From Leucobacter aridicollis (GTDB lineage Bacteria; Actinomycetota; Actinomycetes; Actinomycetales; Microbacteriaceae), in the NCBI RefSeq assembly GCF_024399335.1, contig NZ_CP075339.1, forward strand, positions 2,728,001 to 2,792,000: a stretch of DNA of 64,000 nt, read 5' to 3'. The notes under the pieces were generated by a model. It was given only the letters and a program-made list of their open reading frames with translations, made no database searches and was not told the DNA's origin. A program made the position numbers and the translations under genes. This document shows, in pieces, positions 9,873 through 22,541 of this stretch. The stretch's first letter is position 1. Each line of letters opens with the position of its first letter.

Positions 9873-10410
9873 GTGCCCGGCAGATCTGCGATTCCAATGT
9901 CGATCCGGCACCGAACAGGAATTGTTACTGCAGATCCCAGTGCATGTGAGGGCAGTCTCCAAAGCCGCTCCAGCCACCACCGCCAACCGCCGGCCCGCAA
10001 ACCCCAGCTGCCAGCCAGTGCCCGGCAGATCTGCAATTCCAATGTCGATCCGGCACCAAACAGGCATTGTTACTGCAGATCCCAGTGCGTGTGAGGGCAG
10101 TCTCCAAAGCCGCTCCAGCCACCACCGCCAACCGCCGGCCCGCAAACCCCAGCTGCCAGCCAGTGCCCGGCAGATCTGCAATTCCAATGTCGATCCGGCA
10201 CCAAACAGGCATTGTTACCGCAGATTCCAGTGCATGTGAGGGCAGTCTCCAAAGCCGCTCCAGCCACCACCGGCAGACAGCCCGCGAGCCGCCAGCCGCC
10301 AGCCCGCGAGCCGCCGGCTTCCGGCCCTCGGCCAGTGCCCGGCAGATCTGCACACCATATGTCGATTCCGCGCCGAAGCTACATCACAATTGCAGATCCC
10401 ATACCGTTTG
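9873..10410. repeat. 145-bp tandem repeat array downstream of rpoC
   Basis: Units start (GTGCCCGGCAGATCTGC) at 9873, 10018, 10163 and 10335. The first two are 145 bp and differ at only a few positions. The third is 172 bp, with an expanded GC-rich tail repeating GCGAGCCGCC. The fourth is a diverged partial copy. Each unit contains GATCTG, exactly 39 bases, then about CTGCAGATCCC, that is, facing GATC-containing arms. Since 145 is not a multiple of three, reading frames shift between units, which argues against coding. The array lies between the rpoC terminator and the next gene. Confidence 0.9.
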
Positions 10411-10496
10411 TTGGACGCCCCGGGCTGCAAGGCCGGCAGCAAGTGAACCTGGTCGACTTGGCCGGGAGTCCCCACGCGGGAGCACCCAACGAACAC

Positions 10497-10534
10497 AAAA
10501 GCGGGCCCCCACCCGAAGGTGGAGGCCCGCTTTT
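10497..10534 (-). terminator. rpoC terminator
   Basis: Long stem GCGGGCCtCCACC / GGTGGgGGCCCGC with a TTCG tetraloop on the minus strand, followed by TTTTG. The opposite strand also ends in TTTT, so it can work in both directions. It starts 41 bases after the rpoC stop. Confidence 0.92.
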
Positions 10535-10574
10535 CGTTCTGACCGGCTCCCCGCGAGGCGGGCAGCCGAACCCG

Positions 10575-14465
<3,891 letters not shown>

Positions 14466-14509
14466 AATGTTCTCCTTGGTGAAAACTTAAAATTTCTGAA
14501 GCGGCGGCG

Positions 14510-14529
14510 GCCCCGCCCGTAGGCGGGGC
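14510..14529 (-). other. Hairpin in the rpoB-rpoC spacer
   Basis: Perfect 8-bp stem GCCCCGCC/GGCGGGGC with a TACG loop (minus strand), without a T-run, 9 bases after the rpoB stop. It is likely an RNA processing or stabilising element rather than a terminator. Confidence 0.4.
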
Positions 14530-14538
14530 GCAGCCTAC

Positions 14539-17500
14539 TTAGATCTCGTCAGCCGAAGCTGCCTCGAAGCGAGTGGACAGGTTAATACCGAGCTCTTCCG
14601 CTGTGCGGTGCGCCTCGTCGTCGTTGTCGCGCAGACTGACGGCGTTGCCGTCGGCTCCGAGCACCTCAACGTTCAGGCAGAGCGACTGCATTTCCTTCAT
14701 GAGCACTCGGAACGACTCGGGCACGCCCGGCTCCGGAATGTTCTCGCCACGGACGATGGCCTCGTAGACCTTCACGCGGCCGAGGATGTCGTCGGACTTG
14801 ACCGTGAGCAGCTCCTGGAGCGCGTACGCGGCACCGTAGGCCTCGAGGGCCCACACTTCCATCTCACCGAAGCGCTGTCCACCGAACTGCGCCTTACCAC
14901 CGAGGGGCTGCTGGGTGATCATCGAGTACGGGCCAGTCGAACGCGCGTGGATCTTGTCGTCGACGAGGTGGTGCAGCTTCAGGATGTACATGTAGCCGAC
15001 CGAGATCGGGTACGGGTACGGCTCGCCCGAGCGACCGTCAAACAGACGGGTCTTTCCGCTCGAGTCGATGAGGCGCTCACCGTCACGGTTCGGAGTCGTC
15101 GAGTCGAGGAGACCCGCGATTTCGAGCTCCGAGGCGCCGTCGAACACGGGGGTCGCAACCTTCGTGTTCGGCTCAGCCTGGAGCGCCGACTCAGCAAGCT
15201 TCGCAGCCCACTCAGGCGAACCGTCGACCTTCCAGCCCTGCTTCGCGATCCAGCCGAGGTGGATCTCGAGGACCTGACCGAAGTTCATTCGGCCCGGGAT
15301 ACCGAGCGGGTTGAGGATCACGTCGACAGGCGTTCCGTCTTCGAGGAACGGCATGTCCTCGACAGGCAGGATCTTCGAGATGACGCCCTTGTTGCCGTGA
15401 CGGCCAGCAAGCTTGTCGCCCTCGGTGATCTTACGCTTCTGCGCAATGTAGACCACTACGCGCTGGTTGACGCCCGACCCGAGGTCATCGTCGTTGTCGT
15501 TCTCAGCGTCGAACACCTTCACGGAGGTGACGGTGCCTGCAACGCCGTGCGGCACCTTCAGCGAGGTGTCGCGAACCTCGCGGCTCTTCTCGTTGAAGAT
15601 TGCACGGAGCAGGCGCTCCTCGGCCGAGAGCTCGGTCTCGCCCTTCGGGGTAACCTTACCGACGAGGATGTCGCCCGGGTTGACCTCTGCGCCGATCCGG
15701 ATGATGCCGCGCTCGTCGAGATCCTTCAGCGCTTCCATGCTCGCGTTGGGGAGATCGCGAGTGATCTCTTCCTTACCGAGCTTGGTGTCGCGCGCGTCGA
15801 CGTCGTACTCCTCGATGTGGATGGACGACAGCGTGTCGTCCTTCACGAGGTTCTGGCTGAGGATGATCGCGTCCTCGAAGTTGTGACCCTCCCACGGCAT
15901 GAACGCTACGAGGAGGTTCTTGCCGAGCGCGAGCTCACCGTTCTCGGTTGCGGGGCCGTCGGCGATAACCTCGCCGGCCTCGATCCGCTCGCCAGCCTTG
16001 ACGATGACGCGGTGGTTGTAGTTCGTGCCCTGGTTCGAGCGGTCGAACTTGCGCATGTAGTACTTCTTCGTGCCGCCCTCATCGAGCATCACTGTGACGA
16101 CGTCAGCCGACACGTCCTGGATCACGCCAGCCTGCTCAGCGACGATAACGTCGCCGGCGTCGATGGCTGCGTAGCCCTCCATACCGGTGCCGACAAGCGG
16201 CGACTCGGAGCGAACGAGCGGAACAGCCTGACGCTGCATGTTCGCACCCATGAGCGCGCGGTTCGCATCGTCGTGCTCGAGGAACGGAATCAGCGAAGTC
16301 GCAACCGACACCATCTGGCGGGCCGAGACGTCCATGTACTGAACCTGGTCTGCGTCGACGAGCTGCACCTCGGAGCCACGGGGGCGAGCGAGGACCTGCT
16401 TCTCGGCGAACTTGCCGTCCTTGTCGACGGGAGCACCGGCCTGCGCGATGAGGAACTCGTCCTCTTCGTGGGCGGTGAGGTAGTCGACCTGGTCGGTGAC
16501 GGTGCCGTCGACGATGCGACGGTACGGGGTCTCGATGAAGCCAAAGGCGTTGATGCGTGCGAACGTTGCGAGCGCACCAATCAGACCAATGTTCGGGCCT
16601 TCAGGGGTCTCAATCGGGCACATGCGGCCGTAGTGCGACGGGTGAACGTCTCGCACCTCGACGCCTGCGCGGTCACGGGAGAGACCACCGGGGCCGAGCG
16701 CCGACAGACGACGCTTGTTGGTGAGGCCCGCGAGCGGGTTGTTCTGGTCCATGAACTGCGACAGCTGCGAGGTTCCGAAGAACTCCTTGATCGCTGCGAG
16801 CACGGGACGCGTGTTGATCAGCGTGTTCGGCGTGATCGCTTCGATGTCCTGCGTGGTCATGCGCTCGCGGACGACGCGCTCCATGCGGCTGAGGCCCGTG
16901 CGGACCTGGTTCTGGATCAGCTCGCCAACGGCGCGGATACGACGGTTGCCGAAGTGGTCAATGTCGTCGGTGTCCAGGCGGTTGTCGAATGCCTTGCCGT
17001 CGCGGGTGCCGGGGAGTGTCTCGGTTCCTGCGTGCAGGCCGACGAGGTACTTGATCGTCGCAACGATGTCTTCGAGCGAGAGCACCGAGTCGGTGATCGG
17101 AGCCTCGAGGCCGAGCTTGCGGTTGATCTTGTAGCGGCCGACCTTCGCGAGGTCGTAGCGCTTCGGGTTGAAGTAGCTGTTGTCGAGGAGCGCGCGCGCA
17201 GCCTCGATCGCAACCTGCTCGCCCGGGCGCTGCTTGCGGTAGATGTCCTTGAGGGCTTCCTCTTGAAGGCTGACGCCTTCCTTCTCGACGATGCCGTCCT
17301 TCTCGAGGGTGAGGGCGATCGACTCGTATCCTGCGAACTCCTCGAGGATCTCGCCGGTTGTCATGCCGAGCGCCTTCAGGAACACGGTGACAGACTGCTT
17401 GCGCTTGCGGTCGATACGGACGCCGACCTGGTCACGCTTGTCGATCTCGAACTCGAGCCATGCACCGCGGCTCGGGATGACGCGTGCCGAGAACACGTCC

Positions 17501-18054
17501 TTATCGGAGGTCTTCTCCTGCTGACGTTCGAAGTAGACGCCGGGCGAACGGACGAGCTGCGACACGATGACGCGCTCGGTGCCGTTGATGATGAAGGTGC
17601 CCTTGTCTGTCATGAGCGGGAAGTCGCCCATGTAGACAGTCTGGCTCTTCAGCACCTGGGTCTCAGTGTTGTAGAACGCCGCCTCAACGTAGAGGGGAGC
17701 CGAGTAGGTCTTGCCACGCTCCTTGCACTCGTCGATCGAGAACTTCTGCTCGTCGAGGATCGGGTTCTCGAACGAGAGCTGCATGGTGCCAGCGTTGTCC
17801 TCGATCGGGGACATCTCCTCGAAGATCTCCTCGAGGCCGCTCTTCAGCGCGATGTCATCGCGCCCCTGAGCCTGTGCCTCTTCGACGCGTGCAGACCACG
17901 CGTCGTTGCCGACGAGCCAGTCGAAGCTCTCGAGCTGTAGTGCCAGCAGGTTCGGCACCGACAGCGTGTCGGAAATCTTGGCGAATGAGAGTCGCGAGTG
18001 GTTGCGACCGTTCTTCGGATTATTGGTGGACGATGCGTTGCGCGCAGCAGCCAA
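14539..18054 (-). CDS. rpoB: DNA-directed RNA polymerase subunit beta, natural Asn at the rifampicin His526 position
   Basis: 1171-residue beta subunit. The start is a TTG with GGAGG 7 bases upstream. The rifampicin pocket reads [16 protein letters not shown] then [15 protein letters not shown]. Most bacteria have THKRR, so residue 446 (codon AAC, 16719-16717) is Asn at the E. coli 526 position, and the neighbouring Ser522 equivalent is Ala. Asp516 and Ser531 equivalents are unchanged. Active-site and switch regions look normal. It is transcribed with rpoC from a promoter at 18205-18233. Confidence 0.98.
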   Translation of the reverse strand: MAAARNASSTNNPKNGRNHSRLSFAKISDTLSVPNLLALQLESFDWLVGNDAWSARVEEAQAQGRDDIALKSGLEEIFEEMSPIEDNAGTMQLSFENPILDEQKFSIDECKERGKTYSAPLYVEAAFYNTETQVLKSQTVYMGDFPLMTDKGTFIINGTERVIVSQLVRSPGVYFERQQEKTSDKDVFSARVIPSRGAWLEFEIDKRDQVGVRIDRKRKQSVTVFLKALGMTTGEILEEFAGYESIALTLEKDGIVEKEGVSLQEEALKDIYRKQRPGEQVAIEAARALLDNSYFNPKRYDLAKVGRYKINRKLGLEAPITDSVLSLEDIVATIKYLVGLHAGTETLPGTRDGKAFDNRLDTDDIDHFGNRRIRAVGELIQNQVRTGLSRMERVVRERMTTQDIEAITPNTLINTRPVLAAIKEFFGTSQLSQFMDQNNPLAGLTNKRRLSALGPGGLSRDRAGVEVRDVHPSHYGRMCPIETPEGPNIGLIGALATFARINAFGFIETPYRRIVDGTVTDQVDYLTAHEEDEFLIAQAGAPVDKDGKFAEKQVLARPRGSEVQLVDADQVQYMDVSARQMVSVATSLIPFLEHDDANRALMGANMQRQAVPLVRSESPLVGTGMEGYAAIDAGDVIVAEQAGVIQDVSADVVTVMLDEGGTKKYYMRKFDRSNQGTNYNHRVIVKAGERIEAGEVIADGPATENGELALGKNLLVAFMPWEGHNFEDAIILSQNLVKDDTLSSIHIEEYDVDARDTKLGKEEITRDLPNASMEALKDLDERGIIRIGAEVNPGDILVGKVTPKGETELSAEERLLRAIFNEKSREVRDTSLKVPHGVAGTVTSVKVFDAENDNDDDLGSGVNQRVVVYIAQKRKITEGDKLAGRHGNKGVISKILPVEDMPFLEDGTPVDVILNPLGIPGRMNFGQVLEIHLGWIAKQGWKVDGSPEWAAKLAESALQAEPNTKVATPVFDGASELEIAGLLDSTTPNRDGERLIDSSGKTRLFDGRSGEPYPYPISVGYMYILKLHHLVDDKIHARSTGPYSMITQQPLGGKAQFGGQRFGEMEVWALEAYGAAYALQELLTVKSDDILGRVKVYEAIVRGENIPEPGVPESFRVLMKEMQSLCLNVEVLGADGNAVSLRDNDDEAHRTAEELGINLSTRFEAASADEI

Positions 18055-18204
18055 GGAAGTACCTCCGTGGGCCCCGTCGGGCCGATTGACTTGGTCTTGC
18101 GAAGAAATGCTCTGCGGTCACACGGGGTTCATATGCGCTTTCGCGCCAACTCCCGGGGCCTTCCGCTATATGAAGGCAGACTCGTGTCCATAGTGCAGCT
18201 TTCT

Positions 18205-18233
18205 ACTGTAACACCATCGTTACCTGCTGACAA
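18205..18233 (-). promoter_or_regulatory. rpoBC promoter
   Basis: TTGTCA, 17 bases, TACAGT on the minus strand, a good housekeeping-sigma match. It gives a leader of about 145 nucleotides before the TTG start of rpoB. Confidence 0.75.
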
Positions 18234-18341
18234 GGACTTCTTTGCTCCCGGTTGCGAGGGTCTCCCGCAAGCGTGCAAGACTGTACAACGTGTGTGGGGG
18301 CACGGACCAAACATTCCGGCACCCCAGGAGCAGTGAAGCGA

Positions 18342-19475
18342 GTGACTTCTCACGCATCAGCGCACAACCCCCGCCCGGTAGGCACGCCCGTCCCACCCCT
18401 GTTGCCCGGGCCACTCTCAGTCGGCACGATCCTCTCGCGAGGATTCACCGCGGTTACCCAGAACCCGAAACCCCTCGTGGTGTGGGCGATGCTCCTGCCC
18501 CTTGCGGTTCACCTTGTGTTTGCAGTGCCGACAGCAGTGTTCGATGCTGCTGGCATAGGGGACCCAGGTGGCCCCCGCGCAGACGCAAGCACTATCGGCA
18601 TCGCCCTGCTGACATTCTTCACGTCGATCATCTATCTCGTGATCTCGATGCTTGGCGGAGCGGTCTTGCAGGGCTACGTAGCGAACGGCGTACGGTTTGA
18701 GGCACTCGGGCACCGCGCAACCGCAGGCGAGTTGTGGGCGGCGACTCGTGCGCAGCTTGGCAGGCTCATGGGGTACGGCGGCCTTCTCTTGGCGTTCGGG
18801 ATCGCCTTGGCCATCGTCATGGGTATCGTCGTGTTCGTTGTTGCATTCGTGGTCGCTACGGTCGCCGCCGCGACTTCGGCCGTAGGCCCTGCCCTACTGC
18901 TGTTCGCGCTCCTGGGCCTCGGAATCGCGGTCCCGCTCTCGTGGCTGTCGGTGCGCATCACCCTCGCCCCCGCCATCATCGTCTGCGAGCATGTCACCGC
19001 GTGGGCTGCACTTCGGCGTTCGTGGGAGCTCACTCGCGGGCGAGGCTGGCGCCTGCTGGGCCTGTATGTCCTCCTTGGGCTCGCGTACATCGCCTTCGTC
19101 GGCGTGCTCACGCTCATCGTCGTGGTACTTATCGCCGCGCTTTTGCCGAACGCTGTCTTAGAGACAGGGATCACCGGCCCGCGCGTACTCGCCACCTACC
19201 TCGGGAGCCTCCCCGTGTTCATCGGCAGCGCCGGGCTTCTGCCGGTGTCGGCCGTTGTGGCCGCGAACGCCTACCTTGACGCTCGCACGCGAAGCGATGC
19301 GCTGGCGTTCTCGCTGTACAACTATCACTCAGCGCGGGCGGCCGGGTACGCGCCAACACAGCTTGCAGATCCGTTTGTCGCCGCGCCGCCAGCTCCGCCA
19401 ACACCGACGGCCGGCCCCTACTCTCCACCGGCTGGCCCGGTTCCGACTGATCCGCCGGGGCCCTACCCCGGCTGA
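18342..19475 (+). CDS. Polytopic membrane protein, glycerophosphodiester phosphodiesterase membrane-domain type
   Basis: 377 residues from the GTG at 18342 (AGGAG 11 bases upstream; an alternative GTG at 18333 is too close to it). Six or seven hydrophobic segments fill residues 45-330. The cytoplasmic tail is rich in Pro, Ala and Gly (PPAPPTPTAGPYSPPAGPVP). The layout matches proteins labelled as GdpD membrane-domain family, which lack the phosphodiesterase itself. No enzymatic motif is present and the role is unknown. It is divergent from rpoB. Confidence 0.65.
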   Translation: MTSHASAHNPRPVGTPVPPLLPGPLSVGTILSRGFTAVTQNPKPLVVWAMLLPLAVHLVFAVPTAVFDAAGIGDPGGPRADASTIGIALLTFFTSIIYLVISMLGGAVLQGYVANGVRFEALGHRATAGELWAATRAQLGRLMGYGGLLLAFGIALAIVMGIVVFVVAFVVATVAAATSAVGPALLLFALLGLGIAVPLSWLSVRITLAPAIIVCEHVTAWAALRRSWELTRGRGWRLLGLYVLLGLAYIAFVGVLTLIVVVLIAALLPNAVLETGITGPRVLATYLGSLPVFIGSAGLLPVSAVVAANAYLDARTRSDALAFSLYNYHSARAAGYAPTQLADPFVAAPPAPPTPTAGPYSPPAGPVPTDPPGPYPG

Positions 19476-19546
19476 TCCTCGCGGGGTTCAGCTTCCCCGA
19501 AGCTCCCTACCAGCCACACGGCAGGCACGGCCGTTACTGTGAAGGA

Positions 19547-20191
19547 ATGCATTCCAAGCCCGTGCTCCCAGTTCTCTGGGCGTCTCTCGCGATCCTCGCG
19601 GTGGCCGGGCTCGGTGCGTACTTCCATTTCGTCCAGAGCGGACCACTCCCCCTCGACAATTCGTGGCGCGAGGCAGCACGGCTTTCGCCGGGGTCGGTCT
19701 CCTTCACTGTCGCAGCGTTCATGGCAGAGATCGGCTCGGGTGTCGGCGTCGCTGCGTGCGGTGCCGTCGCTTGCGCGCTACTGCTCACCCGCCGGTTTCT
19801 GCGCGAGGCCGCCGCGCTCGCGACCGCTCTGCTCCTCGGCGTCGCACTCTCAGAGACCCTGAAGTACCTGGTTGCGCGACCGCGTCCAATGGAGGCACTG
19901 TATCCGTGGGATGGGTCTTCCTTCCCGTCTGGGCATTCGATGGGGGCGGCCGCGCTCGCGGTATCGCTTGCCTACGCGGTCTCTTCCGTGTACGAGAGCG
20001 GGGCGACATTTGTCACAAAGTCGTCGGTGGCCTGGATCTGGATCGCTGCGGTCGCCTGGACACTTGCGATGATGTGGAGCCGGACCGCACTCGGCGTGCA
20101 CTATCTGAGCGACACTGTCGCTGGCGCACTTGTCGGCGTTTCCGCGGCTGTCATCGCTCGCAGGGTATGGCACAGACCACCGGCGAGGTAA
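19547..20191 (+). CDS. PAP2-family membrane phosphatase
   Basis: 214 residues with about six membrane segments and the full acid-phosphatase signature: KYLVARPRP (KX6RP), FPSGHS and SRTALGVHYLSD (SRX5HX3D). It probably dephosphorylates an extracytoplasmic lipid phosphate such as undecaprenyl pyrophosphate or phosphatidate; sequence does not decide which. A TACTGT box lies exactly 6 bases before the ATG, which suggests a leaderless transcript. Confidence 0.88.
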   Translation: MHSKPVLPVLWASLAILAVAGLGAYFHFVQSGPLPLDNSWREAARLSPGSVSFTVAAFMAEIGSGVGVAACGAVACALLLTRRFLREAAALATALLLGVALSETLKYLVARPRPMEALYPWDGSSFPSGHSMGAAALAVSLAYAVSSVYESGATFVTKSSVAWIWIAAVAWTLAMMWSRTALGVHYLSDTVAGALVGVSAAVIARRVWHRPPAR

Positions 20192-20248
20192 TCCACAGGT
20201 GCGCGAAGCCCGCCCCACGTCTATGGTGAAGAACGTAAGATTAGCGGC

Positions 20249-20521
20249 ATGAGCGAGAACGAGCAGACCGAGACCCCCAGCATCCGCATCTTCGGCGCTG
20301 ATTGGTGCGGCGACTGCCGACGCGCGAAGCGTGTGTTCGGCGAAGCACAGGTCGCCTACGAGTGGATTGACCTTGTCGAGGCCCCGGCGGCGGCGGACGT
20401 TGCTGCCGACATCAGCGGTCGCAAGAATATCCCTGTCATCACGTATCCAGATGGCACCCATCAGGTCGAGCCGAGCGATGCAGATATGCGCTCGAAGCTC
20501 GCCGAGCTTGGGCTGGTGTGA
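20249..20521 (+). CDS. Glutaredoxin-like thiol-redox protein
   Basis: 90 residues of thioredoxin fold with active site WCGDC (about residues 19-23) and the cis-Pro segment NIPVITYPDG. It resembles actinobacterial mycoredoxin-like proteins but has CGDC in place of their CxYC. It likely reduces mixed disulfides in the cytosol, with mycothiol as the probable partner. TAAGAT lies 7 bases before the ATG. Its TGA overlaps the GTG of the next gene. Confidence 0.8.
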   Translation: MSENEQTETPSIRIFGADWCGDCRRAKRVFGEAQVAYEWIDLVEAPAAADVAADISGRKNIPVITYPDGTHQVEPSDADMRSKLAELGLV

Positions 20522-21381
20522 TCCTCTCCGAGCCCGTCACACTCGCCTCTGGGCGCACGGCATCAATTGAGGCCGATAAGTGGGTCGACGGCGCCATCGA
20601 GCTCGTGATCGACGGGACCCCACAGTCACACGTGAACCTGCGTGACCCGTCCGATCTCTTCTTTGAGTACATGCGGCGCATCGGCCACGTCATCGATCTG
20701 TTTCGGCCCCCAGGCGAACCCATTTCGGCGCTCCACCTAGGTGGCGGGGCGTTCTCACTTCCCCGCTACGTCGAGGCGACGAGGCCTGGGAGCCGCCAGC
20801 AGGTCGTTGAGCTTGAAAGCGCGCTCGTTGATCTCGTACGCAAGGCCGCCCCGCTTCCAAAGCGAGCAAGTATCCGGGTGCGCCACGGCGACGCGCGCGC
20901 CGTACTCGGCAAACTCCCCGCGGGAATGCATGGCGCAATGGACCTCGTTGTTGTTGACATCTTCTCGGGCTCCCAAACTCCAGCCCACGTCTCGAGTGTG
21001 GAGTTCTATGAGCTCGTGCGCCCGCTCCTCGCTCCGAACGGTCTGGTGGTTGTCAACGCGGCTGACGGAACCGGACTTCCATTCGTGCGCGGCCAGCTTG
21101 CGACGCTCAAAGCGCTGTTCTCTGAGGTCGTCGCCGTCGCCGAACCCCAGGTGCTGAAGGGCCGCCGGTTTGGCAATGTCGTCATCATCGCCTCAAACGC
21201 GGCTCCAGGCTCCCCCGTTGGCGAGCTCGACTGGCTCCCGCGGCTCCTCGCAGGCGGACCTCACCCGGCGCGGCTGCTGGAGGGCCGAGAGCTCACAGAG
21301 CTTGTAGGTTCGACCCGAGCCGTCACTGATGCGACGGCCGTCGACTCTCCCGCGCCTTCGCCAGGCATCTTCGGCGCCTAG
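20518..21381 (+). CDS. Spermidine-synthase-like methyltransferase-fold protein
   Basis: 287 residues of class I methyltransferase fold. The motifs are ALHLGGGAFSLPRY (nucleotide loop), VVELESALVDLVRK, HGDARAVL and LVVVDIFSG. The family includes polyamine aminopropyltransferases, but the usual GGGDG loop reads GGGAF and a complete substrate tunnel is not evident, so the reaction is uncertain. The GTG overlaps the upstream stop (GTGA); the SprT-like gene follows 2 bases after the stop. Confidence 0.75.
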   Translation: MILSEPVTLASGRTASIEADKWVDGAIELVIDGTPQSHVNLRDPSDLFFEYMRRIGHVIDLFRPPGEPISALHLGGGAFSLPRYVEATRPGSRQQVVELESALVDLVRKAAPLPKRASIRVRHGDARAVLGKLPAGMHGAMDLVVVDIFSGSQTPAHVSSVEFYELVRPLLAPNGLVVVNAADGTGLPFVRGQLATLKALFSEVVAVAEPQVLKGRRFGNVVIIASNAAPGSPVGELDWLPRLLAGGPHPARLLEGRELTELVGSTRAVTDATAVDSPAPSPGIFGA

Positions 21382-21383
21382 CA

Positions 21384-21851
21384 ATGAGTGAACTCGACCG
21401 CGTCAGGCACTGGGCCAACGCGCTGATCAGGCATCACCTAGACCCGCTATTCGGGTCCGGCGAATGGACGTTCGCATTCGACAATGCGAAGCGGCGTGCG
21501 GGGCTCTGTAACTACACGGATCGCCGCATCAGCGTCTCGAAATATCTTGCCGAGAAGTTTGACGACGACGAGGTCCACCAAATCCTGCTCCACGAGGTCG
21601 CACATGCGATCGCGGGGCCTGCAGCCGCTCACGGACCGAAGTGGGCGCGCATCGCCCGCGACCTCGGATACGTTGGCGGGCGCACACATCAGGGCGAGAT
21701 CGCCCACGAGCGCGCGCCTTGGGTGGGACGCTGCCCAGGCGGGCACGAGCACTACCGGTTCCGCAAGCCCGTGCGCGAAGCGTCGTGCGCGAAGTGCTCA
21801 AGGGGGTTCTCACGGGCGCATCTCATCGTGTGGGCGCGCAGGGCCGCGTAG
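21384..21851 (+). CDS. SprT-like zinc metalloprotease-domain protein
   Basis: 155 residues. The HEVAHAIAG motif (HExxH) lies near residue 70, with a downstream zinc-ribbon pair (CPGGH...CAKC). The family resembles the eukaryotic DNA-protein crosslink protease SPRTN; bacterial members are mostly uncharacterised. Cytosolic, no signal peptide. It starts 2 bases after the aminopropyltransferase-like gene, so the three genes 20249-21851 form an operon. Confidence 0.85.
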   Translation: MSELDRVRHWANALIRHHLDPLFGSGEWTFAFDNAKRRAGLCNYTDRRISVSKYLAEKFDDDEVHQILLHEVAHAIAGPAAAHGPKWARIARDLGYVGGRTHQGEIAHERAPWVGRCPGGHEHYRFRKPVREASCAKCSRGFSRAHLIVWARRAA

Positions 21852-21880
21852 GTATCTGCGAGCCGCCGACCAGCAGCCCG

Positions 21881-21920
21881 CAGCACCTCAGCACCTCAGC
21901 ACCTCAGCACCTCAGCACCT
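21881..21920. repeat. 8-bp tandem repeat (CAGCACCT x5)
   Basis: Five perfect copies of CAGCACCT followed by a degenerate CAGCAGCC, in the 68-bp gap between convergent genes. The last copy ends on the first base of the stop codon triplet of the minus-strand gene. Tandem octamers of this kind can change copy number by slippage. Confidence 0.9.
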
Positions 21921-22495
21921 CAGCAGCCGACAGTGCTCAAAACTTGGCGCAGCAGCTCGCCGCGCCCGCCTGGAAGCTCTGTAAGGGTGTCAGCAGCAAG
22001 CGCGTCCTCCGGGGTCATCCAGGTCACCTCAAGCGCGTCTTGGCGGGGGTCGCAGCTGCCCGTCACTGGCACAACGTATACGAGCGAGACGGCATGTTGA
22101 CGCTCGTCGACGTACTGCGAGATGCCAGGCATCGGGAAGTACTCGGCGACCTGTGCGGGCATCAGTGTCGTCGGCATCTGTGGAAACGCCATCGGCCCGA
22201 GATCGTTCTCGAGGTGGCGAAAGAGCGCCTCACGCAACGGCTCCCCGAACCGCACTCGACCGGAGACGAATGCCCGCGTCAGGTGTCCCTCCGGTGTGCT
22301 GCGGAGCAGCAACCCGACCTCGATGACTTTGCCGAGGCCGTCGAGCCTCACTGGCACAGCCTCGACGTACAGCACAGGAATCCGGCCGCGCACGAAGAGC
22401 AGTTCTTCCTCGTTGAGCCAGCCCGGATTCCCCGCGGGCGCGGGGCGATCCTCCGGGCCGTCGGGGTCTGGAAGGTCTGCGGTTCCTATCGCCAT
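21920..22495 (-). CDS. DUF4916 / Nudix-like protein
   Basis: 191 residues starting MAIGTADLPDPDG. Cytosolic alpha/beta protein with GWLNEEELLFVRGRIPVLYVEAVPV and a degenerate Nudix region without the REXXEE signature, which matches actinobacterial DUF4916. The function is unknown. CAGAAT sits 6 bases before the ATG, consistent with a leaderless start inside the 46-base gap after capA. Confidence 0.65.
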   Translation of the reverse strand: MAIGTADLPDPDGPEDRPAPAGNPGWLNEEELLFVRGRIPVLYVEAVPVRLDGLGKVIEVGLLLRSTPEGHLTRAFVSGRVRFGEPLREALFRHLENDLGPMAFPQMPTTLMPAQVAEYFPMPGISQYVDERQHAVSLVYVVPVTGSCDPRQDALEVTWMTPEDALAADTLTELPGGRGELLRQVLSTVGC

Positions 22496-22541
22496 GCTCT
22501 TATTCTGCCAGTGAAAGATCCGTTTCAGGCGCGTCCGCCGG

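Noticed and set aside
9873..10410. CRISPR array
   Set aside because: Units are contiguous 145-bp direct repeats without unique spacers, and no cas genes are present.
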